A stretch of 47,790 bases of DNA from Ruminococcaceae bacterium OttesenSCG-928-L11 (GTDB lineage: Bacteria; Bacillota; Clostridia; Oscillospirales; Ruminococcaceae). The first letter of the stretch is position 1; each line of letters begins with the position of its first letter. The notes under the pieces are model-generated. The model made no database searches and was not told the DNA's origin. It saw only the letters and a list, made by a program, of their open reading frames with translations. The position numbers and the translations under genes are program-made. Shown piece by piece: positions 9,312-17,954 of the stretch. The stretch is from positions 1 through 47,790 of the forward strand of contig JAJDGX010000003.1 in assembly GCA_030265885.1 (NCBI GenBank), given 5' to 3'.

Positions 9312-11417
9312 TTACACAAATTCCAGATCCGTTTCGTACACATAGGCCAGTGCGTCCGGGTGTACGACGATGTCGCCGTGGATGTTCTTGTCGCCGCCTT
9401 CGCCGTAGTGCTCAAAGGACAGCTGGGATACCTTGGCCACGCAGTCCAGCATTTCCAGGTGGGAAAAGACATTGCCGTACACCACGTCCTTTCCGAACTG
9501 CCCTGTTTGGTGAAAGTCGATCAAGTCCGACAGGCAGTCCAGCACCTTTTGCCGGGCGGCAGGTGCGTCGTCCCGCAGGTGAATGCGACCATAGACACCC
9601 ACGCCCACATACCGGGCGGCGACGACCTCCACATTGACGGTAACCAACCGGTATTGCTCCAGATTGTCCCGGATGCGGCGACGGTATGCCTCGCTGAGGC
9701 CCGGCCGGGGTTCCCACTCCGAATAGGGCTTGACCACCACCATAACGGTGTTGGCCTTTTGCTCGGCCCCATATATGGCGCTGTACTCCGCCATGGTCAC
9801 CACTGTGACCAAATCAATGCACAGGCCCGGTGTCGCCTTGACAAGGGCGATGTAGTCGGCCGCGTTGACCGCGCGGGTCACACGATTCAGCTTTTCTTCG
9901 ATGGCTTCCTCCAGCCCGGCGGAATCGAGGCATGCCTGCCCCCCTGTCGCGGCCGACGGATTGGTGATGGTGATGGTCTCGTCCACCGGATCCAGGAAGC
10001 GGGTGATTTGCCCCTGGCGGACATTGCCGCCATCCAGCAGGGAGGTTTTCACCTCCACGGCTGTGACAGTCAAGCCGCCGTCCGGCTGGCGGCCCATCAG
10101 GCTGTCGCCGAACACGATTTCCCGGCTGTCCCTGTCAAACCGGAAGGCCCTGTCGTTCCAGGAGGCGCGGGTGATGTCGTCCCATTCCTCCCACAGCTCC
10201 AGATAGGTGCGGCCACCCCGGGTTTCGCTCAGCGCCAGGCGCATGGAGTAGAGGTTTTCCGCGTCAAAGGGAAGCCGCTCGTCGGCGCAGCCCAGCGTTG
10301 TGCCCAGCCGCAGTTCTTCCCACTGCTCCCTGTCCGCCACAAACACCAGAATGGCGGCGTCATCCGGGGGGAGTGTGCCAAACCGCTCCCGGTCAAACAC
10401 CAGGACGCGCTCCCACGGCCTCTCGCCGGGGGCAATGTCGCACAGGGAATCCTCGTCGGCCTCGTGCTCGTACCAGACGGTGTAGCCCTCCCCGTCCTGC
10501 ACCGCCACGGTGAGGACGTCTGTTTCCCGGATATAGGCATCCAGGGGGATGCGGGCTTCACCTGTCCAGCGCAGTTCAAGGGTGCGGGCGTAGGTTTGGG
10601 TCTGCTCGGCCCGGATGCTGTTGACCGCGATGCGGCCAATCCGGGGCAGAACGTCGTAGCCGTTTTTCACCAGGCGGCACCGAATGTAGTGGCCCCCGGC
10701 CAAAACTGGGTTTTCCAGTTCGATGGTGGCGGTGTCAAGCCGCAGCTCGATGAAGCCGTCCCGCAGGAAGCCGCACGTATCATCCCGCACCGAGGAGACC
10801 GGTGTCCAGTGGCCGTCGGCGCAGGATTCCCACACCAACTCCGACAGGAAAAAGGCGTCGACAAAGGCGTTTCGCGGCTCGTTGACCACATCCACCCAGA
10901 AGCGCACCTCTCCCTCCAGCGGGCGGGCGAAGCCCAGGTACAGGGCTGTGTCCACATCCGTGTCGTAGGTGAAAATGCGGGCATAGCCGCCGTCCACCCC
11001 GGCAAAGGGCATCAAATCGTGGAAGGTTCCACCCAGGTCGTTGTAGATGCGGGTGAGCCGATTGCCGACAGCCCGACGGCTCTCCGCCAGTTCAAACACA
11101 ATGTCGCCGGCAGCCAGTCGGGTGCCCCGGGCCAGATGAATTTCTCCGTCGGCATCCCAGGACAGGTCACAGGCGGCGGCGGATTTTCCCGGCTCCAAGC
11201 CCAGCAGCTTCAGGTATTTCAGCCGGTGGATCTCCCCCGTGGCATTCATGTAGTAATTGAGGGTATCGGTCAGCCAGGCAAAGGTTTGGAGCACCGTGAT
11301 GCCCGGGTCGTGATGGTTGAAGTCCGTCCACTCCCCTGTCAGCAGGGGAATCCGGCTTCTGGCCCGGTCAAAGATGCGATCGTAGCCCAGATCATCCAAT
11401 TGTGGTACGTTAAGCAT
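9312..11417 (-). CDS. Baseplate assembly protein, gpJ-like (second copy)
   Basis: MLNVPQLDDLGYDRIFDRARSRIPLLTGEWTDFNHHDPGITVLQTFAWLTDTLNYYMNATGEIHRLKYLKLLGL; VNAADYIALVKATPGL. Start placed at ATG 11417, not 11465. Confidence 0.87.
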   Translation of the reverse strand: MLNVPQLDDLGYDRIFDRARSRIPLLTGEWTDFNHHDPGITVLQTFAWLTDTLNYYMNATGEIHRLKYLKLLGLEPGKSAAACDLSWDADGEIHLARGTRLAAGDIVFELAESRRAVGNRLTRIYNDLGGTFHDLMPFAGVDGGYARIFTYDTDVDTALYLGFARPLEGEVRFWVDVVNEPRNAFVDAFFLSELVWESCADGHWTPVSSVRDDTCGFLRDGFIELRLDTATIELENPVLAGGHYIRCRLVKNGYDVLPRIGRIAVNSIRAEQTQTYARTLELRWTGEARIPLDAYIRETDVLTVAVQDGEGYTVWYEHEADEDSLCDIAPGERPWERVLVFDRERFGTLPPDDAAILVFVADREQWEELRLGTTLGCADERLPFDAENLYSMRLALSETRGGRTYLELWEEWDDITRASWNDRAFRFDRDSREIVFGDSLMGRQPDGGLTVTAVEVKTSLLDGGNVRQGQITRFLDPVDETITITNPSAATGGQACLDSAGLEEAIEEKLNRVTRAVNAADYIALVKATPGLCIDLVTVVTMAEYSAIYGAEQKANTVMVVVKPYSEWEPRPGLSEAYRRRIRDNLEQYRLVTVNVEVVAARYVGVGVYGRIHLRDDAPAARQKVLDCLSDLIDFHQTGQFGKDVVYGNVFSHLEMLDCVAKVSQLSFEHYGEGGDKNIHGDIVVHPDALAYVYETDLEFV

Positions 11418-11431
11418 GGCAAACCCCCATC

Positions 11432-11780
11432 CCGACCGGGCAAATATAAAACAGATTTTACACAAGCTGATGCCCGGTCGTATGGCTTCGCTTGCGAAGT
11501 TGCGAACTACGTGAGCAAGGGTGGGCGTGCGTATGCACGCTTAGCGATTCCATTCCTTATGTGTTTTCTGGAATCGCTATTCCCCCTAATTCCCGACCGG
11601 GCAGAAATAGAAACAGATGATACACAAGCTAACGCCCGGTCGTATGGCTTCGCTTGCGAAGTTGCGAGCAACGTGAGCAAGGGTGGGCGTGCGTATGCAC
11701 GCTATCCTCCATCCTGACCGGGCAGATATAGAAACAGATGACACACAAGCTAACGCCCGGTCGTATGGCTTCGCTTGCGA
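11432..11780. repeat. Three tandem copies (last truncated) of a ~110-120 bp hairpin-rich element
   Basis: Units at about 11432-11540, 11592-11703 and 11714-11780 share GACCGGGCA..ATA.AAACAGA..ACACAAGCT.A.GCCCGGTCGTATGGCTTCGCTTGCGA; units 1-2 also share GTGAGCAAGGGTGGGCGTGCGTATGCACGCT. Confidence 0.9.
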
Positions 11781-11820
11781 TGGGATAAATTCGCGTTGTT
11801 TTCCTGAGTCGAGTTGATTG

Positions 11821-14709
11821 CTACATGCCGCCGGACAGTTCCACGTACACGACATGGTCACCGTTGACGGCCATGGCAAAGGGATTGTTCACCTGCCGGT
11901 AGATGTCGTCCTCCACGGCAAATTCCCTGTCGCCGAAGCGGGCTGTCATAACGATGCGGCCCACCACCACGTCCGGATGGCGGATTTTCAGGTACGCCAG
12001 CAGCTGCTGGCGGTTGGGCAGCACGCCGATTTCCCAGCCTGTGCCCTCAAAGCCGCCGGTCAGCGGGTCGATGAAGGTGCGCACACTTTCGCCGCATGCT
12101 TTTTGCAGGTCGTAGGCGTTCTCCATCTTCTCGCACTCCAGCCACAGGCGGGTGAAAATTTGGATGAAATGGGGCTGACTCAGCACCAGCTGCTTGCCTA
12201 GGGGAATAATGCCGCTGCACTCGGTCAGCTTCTGGCGGATGGCGTCCTTGACAGCCGAGAAGATGTGGCCGCCCTTTTCATACTCCAGCGTCAGCACTGC
12301 GATGGTAAGGAGGTTGTCGTCCCGCTCCCCTTGGGGATTGACGCCGCTGACGCACTTGATGCGCTTGACTCCGTAGGAAATCTGGGAGATGATATCGAAA
12401 TAATCCTGGCCGGTGACTGCCCTGCCCCTTGTGCGCAGCATGTTGGCAATGATGGCCTGGGAGGTCTCTTCGTTGTAGCCGTCGTAGCCGCCATAGGCGG
12501 GTATGGGATTCTCCACCCGGCTGATATAGCGGATGGCGGTGTTCATGGTGTTGATGGCGTAGGCGTCCACGTTGGCCTCGGAGCCCTGGTACCCCTGGTA
12601 CTCCACCTTGATGTCCGGCCCCTTGCCCGCCGGCGGGAACGACGCGAACACGCCTTTTTCAAACCGGATTTCCCCGGCTGCCAGGTCGATGTTGTACACC
12701 CGGCCCCGCTCCATCCGGTGCTGGGCCTTGTGCCAGAGCACCCAGTTTTCATCCTCGGTCCCGTTGCCCTCCTCATTGACATACACGCTGGCCTTCAGTA
12801 GATTTTGCTCCGCCAGTGTGATGTCAAGGGCTCTGTCCACATCGTCCACGTAGAAATATTCGGTGCGGGTGCTGACATTTTCCACCTTGGCCATGTTGGT
12901 GTAGATGCCGCTGACCACCGGCAGGTCGTAGAGGCGGCTGGTGCGGTTGTGGCAGAGCAGGCGAATCCAGTACAGTTCCTTGCCGAACAGAGAGCGGCGC
13001 TGAATATCCGGCGGCACCACCAGCAGCATGGTCTCGGAGTATAGCATCCCTCCTGTGTTGTCCACCAGCTTAAGGGGGACAAACCCGGCAGGTGACAGGT
13101 ACTCGGCGGTGAAGTCCACCTGGTAATCGGCGTTGTTTTCAATGCGCCAGTACAGGCTGAGAGGCGTGCCCCAGCAGCTGGAGGAAAACCCCAGATACAT
13201 GGCGGGCTGCCGGGCCTCCTTGTTGTAAAACAGGGAAATGCTGCGGCCCCGGCGAAGCTGGGCGGTGACGTCCACCACCTCGAAATTGTTGCGGGTGCAG
13301 GCGTAATCCGGCAGCACCGGCGCTTCATCGTAGTGGTAGGACAGCCGCAAATTGCTGATGACAGGGCAATACTGGCGGCAGGGAATCCGATAGAGATTGC
13401 CGGCCCGAATCAGCCGCAGACGCAGCCGACCCTGTCCGTCCGCCTGCTCCGGCGGCAGAATGTCGGCGGGCACGGTGAAGGCCACCGTCATTGCTCCCCG
13501 GGCCGAGCCGTTGAAGAGAACCGACAGGTGCTCCTCCCGAATCAGCCGCTTCCACCCCGTGGCCGTCAAATACTCAAACAGCACATAGTCGGCCTTTACA
13601 TCCACCACTGTGGGCTTGGGCTGGGAACGGGGCCGCTTCATGACCAGCTTGTAGTCGGGATCCTCCTCGATTTCCGGCAGCAGCTGCTCCAGAACCTGGA
13701 AGTCCAGATCGAATTTTATCTCCACCCTGGCGCCCTTGCGGGCAAATACCTGGATGGATTCCAGCACGCATTCCGCGTAGATGTCCATCGGCTCCCCAAA
13801 GGGCAGGAAGCGATGGGGGTTCTGGGATATGCCGTTGCAGGATACATCGTCGGGCACAATTTCCCGGCCGGACAGGCGAATCCGCAGGCCGGACAGCTCC
13901 ACCTGACACAGCTTGTCGGCCACAATCCCCAGCACATATCGCTCTCCGGCGGCCAGCTCTGTTTTTTCCGGCGTATACTGGGCGCGGGTCAGGACAATCT
14001 GGTTCTCGCCCTCCCGCTCCGCCTTGTCAAAGGCCACCGTTTCCTCCCGGCCCAGCAGGACGAACCGAACCGCTGGGGATAACAGCGCGGCCATTACCGG
14101 CTCCTGCTCTTCCTCCGACAACACCTGTACCTCCACCTGCAGCCGCAGAGAGTCCAGACCGTCCAGCAGGTCGTCGTAGCCCAGCAGGAGCATGTGCTCC
14201 GACTGGTTGTCCAAATCTGTTCCAAAGGCGGTGAAAAGGCATTTTTCCGCTGTGCCGCCTGTGCGGCTGCTCAGCACCTCCACAATGGCGTCTCCGTCCT
14301 TGTCGGTGGCAAAGAGAGCCTCCAGCTCGGCGCCGACGGCGGTGATGCCGTAGGCGGTTTCAAAGGTGACCCGGTGCTTGCCGGAGCGGCTGTTGGCCAG
14401 CAGCTGGCTTCCCCGGGGGATGAACACAGGCTCGTCGATGCCCGGAACCGGGTAAAACCGCACATAGCTTCGGGCCGATTCCACCGGCTCCTCCTTGAGG
14501 CGGTCAAACAGGTTCAGGTATTGGATTTTATGCTTGTGGAGCACATGGTCGAACCGGGAGGCGCTTTCCGCCAGCATGCTTTGGGTCAGGAGGGCCAGTG
14601 CGGCGCCGCTGTCCGGATTATCCGGGTCAAACCGCCACTCCGGCACGTAGGCCGCCGCCAGCTGCCGCATTTTATCCAGCATGGAACCTCCGGCATATTC
14701 CTGGGCCAT
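11821..14709 (-). CDS. Large baseplate J-like protein (CIS baseplate)
   Basis: 962 aa; N-term AAAYVPEWRFDPDNPDSGAALALLTQSMLAESASRFDHVLHKHKIQYLNLF; C-term TGQDYFDIISQISYGVKRIKCVSGVNPQG. Confidence 0.85.
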   Translation of the reverse strand: MAQEYAGGSMLDKMRQLAAAYVPEWRFDPDNPDSGAALALLTQSMLAESASRFDHVLHKHKIQYLNLFDRLKEEPVESARSYVRFYPVPGIDEPVFIPRGSQLLANSRSGKHRVTFETAYGITAVGAELEALFATDKDGDAIVEVLSSRTGGTAEKCLFTAFGTDLDNQSEHMLLLGYDDLLDGLDSLRLQVEVQVLSEEEQEPVMAALLSPAVRFVLLGREETVAFDKAEREGENQIVLTRAQYTPEKTELAAGERYVLGIVADKLCQVELSGLRIRLSGREIVPDDVSCNGISQNPHRFLPFGEPMDIYAECVLESIQVFARKGARVEIKFDLDFQVLEQLLPEIEEDPDYKLVMKRPRSQPKPTVVDVKADYVLFEYLTATGWKRLIREEHLSVLFNGSARGAMTVAFTVPADILPPEQADGQGRLRLRLIRAGNLYRIPCRQYCPVISNLRLSYHYDEAPVLPDYACTRNNFEVVDVTAQLRRGRSISLFYNKEARQPAMYLGFSSSCWGTPLSLYWRIENNADYQVDFTAEYLSPAGFVPLKLVDNTGGMLYSETMLLVVPPDIQRRSLFGKELYWIRLLCHNRTSRLYDLPVVSGIYTNMAKVENVSTRTEYFYVDDVDRALDITLAEQNLLKASVYVNEEGNGTEDENWVLWHKAQHRMERGRVYNIDLAAGEIRFEKGVFASFPPAGKGPDIKVEYQGYQGSEANVDAYAINTMNTAIRYISRVENPIPAYGGYDGYNEETSQAIIANMLRTRGRAVTGQDYFDIISQISYGVKRIKCVSGVNPQGERDDNLLTIAVLTLEYEKGGHIFSAVKDAIRQKLTECSGIIPLGKQLVLSQPHFIQIFTRLWLECEKMENAYDLQKACGESVRTFIDPLTGGFEGTGWEIGVLPNRQQLLAYLKIRHPDVVVGRIVMTARFGDREFAVEDDIYRQVNNPFAMAVNGDHVVYVELSGGM

Positions 14710-14732
14710 CCCAGACCACTCCTTTCCGTTGC

Positions 14733-15146
14733 TTATTCAATCCCCACGCCCTCGTACAGGTAATAGGGGAACACCAAATTGTTGGGATTGTTGGTGGCGC
14801 GAACTGTGTAGCCGATGTTCACCAGCGCCTTGCCGTTGTGAATGTCCCGCAGATCCACGTCCACTGTGATGTCGATGATGCGGGGCTCCCACCGGGTCAG
14901 GGCGTCGACCACCTCACCCCGGAGCATGGACATGCTGGCCGTATCCGGCAGCTCAAAGATATAATCGTGGATGTCGCAGCCGAAATCCGGCATCATGGCG
15001 CGTTCGTTTTTGCGTGTCATAAGAATGATGTAGATGGACTGGCGGATGTCCTCCTCCTCGCTGCACATGACAAACCGGCCTGTGGCGGGGTCGACCCGCG
15101 GCGGGAAACTGAATCCCCGACCCAAAAACGCGGATGTTCCGGACAT
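14733..15146 (-). CDS. gp25/GPW-like baseplate wedge protein
   Basis: EEDIRQSIYIILMTRKNERAMMPDFGCDIHDYIFE...LRGEVVDALTRWEPRIIDITVDV. Confidence 0.9.
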   Translation of the reverse strand: MSGTSAFLGRGFSFPPRVDPATGRFVMCSEEEDIRQSIYIILMTRKNERAMMPDFGCDIHDYIFELPDTASMSMLRGEVVDALTRWEPRIIDITVDVDLRDIHNGKALVNIGYTVRATNNPNNLVFPYYLYEGVGIE

Positions 15147-15193
15147 GGCTCACCTCTCCCTTCGCCCCATTGGCTTTTTTGGAATCGCTCGGA

Positions 15194-15976
15194 CTAATTG
15201 AGCTTGATCATACCGCCGGATACCTCGACCATGGCGTTGCCCTTCAGCGTTGCCTTGGCCTGAGCCTCCAGGTTCAGCTGGGCGCCCTTCAGGTCGGCCC
15301 CTGTCTTGCCCTCGATGGCGACGGTCTGCTTGCCGGCGATTTCCACCTTGTTGCCCTCCAGCTTGATGCCGCCGGCGTTGCCGTCCATGGTGATGGTGCA
15401 TTGGCCGGTTTTCAGGGTGATCTTTTTGTCCGCCGTTATTTCAATCGCGCCGTTTTTGCAGTCGATTTTCAGCAGGTTTTTTCCGCCCTTGTCCGATACG
15501 GTGATGGTTTCGTTCTCATCCTCCGCCACGATGGTAAGGCCCTTGGGGGTGTTGGCGGTGATGGATTGCTTGCTGTCCTCATCGTTGAGGGCAATCTCGA
15601 TTTCCCCCTTGGTTTTGAGGTAGCGGTTGGTGTTTTTGTCGGTGAACTGATCCCCGGGCAGGGTGGCGTCGGCCGGGTAAAAGCTGCCCATTACAAAGGG
15701 ACGCTCCCGGGAGGGGCCCATGAAGCCCACCAGCACAATGTCCCCCACCTCCGGCAGCAGATACTGGCCGTAGCCCTTGCCGGCGTAGGAAAAGAGCACC
15801 GGGATCCATTTGGATATATTTTTTCCGTCCTCCCAGGCGGTGAACTCCACCTTGAGCATGGCGGGATATTTCTTGTCGTTGTTCTCGCTGACTGTGCCCA
15901 GCACAAAGCTTCCCACACCGCTCATGCGGGGCGGATCTTCCTGCTGCATGGCCAGCAAATCGGTCAGCTGATTCAT
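15194..15976 (-). CDS. gpV/VgrG-like baseplate spike protein
   Basis: VGSFVLGTVSENNDKKYPAMLKVEFTAWEDGKNISKWIPVLFSYAGKGYGQYLLPEVGDIVLVGFMGPSRERPFVMGSFY plus beta-rich repetitive C-terminus. Confidence 0.9.
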   Translation of the reverse strand: MNQLTDLLAMQQEDPPRMSGVGSFVLGTVSENNDKKYPAMLKVEFTAWEDGKNISKWIPVLFSYAGKGYGQYLLPEVGDIVLVGFMGPSRERPFVMGSFYPADATLPGDQFTDKNTNRYLKTKGEIEIALNDEDSKQSITANTPKGLTIVAEDENETITVSDKGGKNLLKIDCKNGAIEITADKKITLKTGQCTITMDGNAGGIKLEGNKVEIAGKQTVAIEGKTGADLKGAQLNLEAQAKATLKGNAMVEVSGGMIKLN

Positions 15977-17073
15977 AATTTGTCCACCCTCGCCTCAAAG
16001 GTTGTCTCAAAGCCTCTGTGATCCAGTGTGTGGCGAACCTCCAGGATGTAGCAGGTCACATCGGCCTCCGGCATCAGGCCGGTGATTTTTACACTGCGGC
16101 CCGGCACCAGCTCCGGCAGTCCCACACAGCTGCACAGCAGCCGCCCGAAGCCCGACTGGGCCTGCTTGACAATGGCGGTGGCCCGCTCCTTGGCTTCTCC
16201 CGCAGTGACAACGTCGTGCTCGAAAAAGGTTTTCGTGCTCTCGCCCATCATGCGATCGGCGGTGGAGCCCTTGCTGAAATTGCCCTGTATGGTTGCCTCG
16301 CCGGAGATGGCCTCGTCGTTTTCCGGGTTGATTCCCACTACCTTTGCCTTCTTGATGAGGCTGCCCCCCCGCAGGGAGAGGCGCGCTGTCCGAATCCCCT
16401 TTCGGGGGGCCAATGTCATAATGGCGGAGGCGGAGGCAGGGGCCTTGCGGAAATACGCCTTGCCCTGCACAATGAAAAATTCGCAGCCGTAATACCGGGC
16501 CTGACGCACCACAAACTGGTAATCGCTTTCCATGGAGGTGGGGAGCATATCCTCCTGCTTGGAGAGATTGTCGATTTCCTTCCCCTTCAGATAGGCGCTG
16601 GCGGGCTGGGCGGACAGGATGTCCGTCACGCTCTGGCTCACCTTTTGATCCAGGGCGATGTCGAGGCGCTGGGTTTTCATCAGGAGACACTTGGCGTCCA
16701 CACATTCCACGTGAATGTAGGGGGCGTCCTCCATGTCAAAGACGTACTCCACCTCCGCCACCAGGCCGTAAAAGACGCTCTCGGTTTTGATATACCCCAG
16801 CAGCACCTCGATTTTGGCGCCCAGCTGGAGCTTGTCCATGACGCCCTTGGCGTCGAACTTGCTGTTGGGCCGGTCGTACTCTCCCATGACGTCAAAGCTG
16901 CAGCCGGACGCCGCAAAGCCCGCGGTCAAATCCACCGTTACAGCGGAAATTCCCGCGCCCAGCTTTTCGGTAATCTCCGTGCCGTCCACCTCGATGCGGA
17001 TTGTCGGCGCTGTAAAATCACCATATTTTTTTTTCACATCCGCAAAGCTGGTGCTGGACGTCATCAAATCCAT
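15973..17073 (-). CDS. gpD/late control protein-like hub (N-terminal VgrG equivalent)
   Basis: Stop overlaps gpV start; TIRIEVDGTEITEKL, SVFYGLVAEVEYVFDMEDAPYIHVECVDAKCLLM, MESDYQFVVRQARYYGCEFFIVQGKAYFR. Confidence 0.85.
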   Translation of the reverse strand: MDLMTSSTSFADVKKKYGDFTAPTIRIEVDGTEITEKLGAGISAVTVDLTAGFAASGCSFDVMGEYDRPNSKFDAKGVMDKLQLGAKIEVLLGYIKTESVFYGLVAEVEYVFDMEDAPYIHVECVDAKCLLMKTQRLDIALDQKVSQSVTDILSAQPASAYLKGKEIDNLSKQEDMLPTSMESDYQFVVRQARYYGCEFFIVQGKAYFRKAPASASAIMTLAPRKGIRTARLSLRGGSLIKKAKVVGINPENDEAISGEATIQGNFSKGSTADRMMGESTKTFFEHDVVTAGEAKERATAIVKQAQSGFGRLLCSCVGLPELVPGRSVKITGLMPEADVTCYILEVRHTLDHRGFETTFEARVDKL

Positions 17074-17174
17074 AGAGATATGCCCACTTTCTTCGACATT
17101 CTGCCGCCATTCCGGAACCGGGCCGGACGGTTCGCACCCCGCTCATCCCCGATGCGGCTACGCCGGGTCGCCCG

Positions 17175-17951
17175 CTACCGAATCGAAGGCACCTTCAGCC
17201 GGACTGCCCCCTTTATGCTCCGGGGGTTGAGGATTCCGTTGGCCTGGGCAATCACCTTCCACTGGGCGGGATCGCCGTATTCCTCCCCTGCCAGCATCCA
17301 CAGCTGGTCACTGTCTGCCAGCAGCCGTTCCTTGGTTCGGTCGGGGGATTCAAATGGGTTCTGCTTGCCCTTTTGCAGTTTGCTTCGATCCTCGCCCTTG
17401 ATGATCAAATCCATCTTGGCGCGCACCGGAATGCCGCTGCGGGAGAACATGGTGTACTTGACGGTGCAGGCCTCCATCTTCCCCACAAACTCCAGGTAAT
17501 CGCCCCAAACAAACGCCAAATCCGGCGGCTGGTGCACCTGGGGGTCGTAGCGAATCAGCGACACAAAATTGTCGCAGGCCACATTGACGCTTTCATCGGG
17601 ATCCGGGGGATCCCGCTCGTCGCCCCGCTGGGCCATGGCGTTCTGATCCTTGCTGTTTTTCAGGCTTTTGACCCTGTCCATCTTGAATTGCTGATTTTTG
17701 GCCAAATCCACCCCGGCCATAGGGGTGTAGCTGTCGAAGTACAAATTCAACCGCAGGATGGACGGCAGACCGTACACCGCCTGGGTTTCCTCAATGTCCG
17801 CATCGCCGCCCAGAGCTCGATTCTCCGCCAGGCGAACGATGTTGGTAATCTTGTATTCGGTTGGGTTGAACTGAACAGCCACCTTGCTTTTGGAGCCGTT
17901 GTTGTTGATGAAAATAACGGCTTTTTCCAGTTTTCCGCCTGTTGCAGCCAT
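17175..17951 (-). CDS. LysM-domain CIS tube-capping/baseplate protein (Afp7-like)
   Basis: VAVQFNPTEYKITN...VYGLPSILRLNLYFDSYTP; C-terminal LysM-like DSDQLWMLAGEEYGDPAQWKVIAQANGILNPRSIKGAVRLKVP. Confidence 0.87.
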   Translation of the reverse strand: MAATGGKLEKAVIFINNNGSKSKVAVQFNPTEYKITNIVRLAENRALGGDADIEETQAVYGLPSILRLNLYFDSYTPMAGVDLAKNQQFKMDRVKSLKNSKDQNAMAQRGDERDPPDPDESVNVACDNFVSLIRYDPQVHQPPDLAFVWGDYLEFVGKMEACTVKYTMFSRSGIPVRAKMDLIIKGEDRSKLQKGKQNPFESPDRTKERLLADSDQLWMLAGEEYGDPAQWKVIAQANGILNPRSIKGAVRLKVPSIR

Positions 17952-17954
17952 CTG

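Noticed and set aside
8466-11717. 1083-aa plus-strand ORF
   Set aside because: Antisense to two clear baseplate genes; low-complexity translation typical of GC-rich complementary frames, no RBS or family match.
11432-11780. CRISPR array
   Set aside because: Only three units of ~110 bp with nearly no spacers and internal hairpins; no cas genes.
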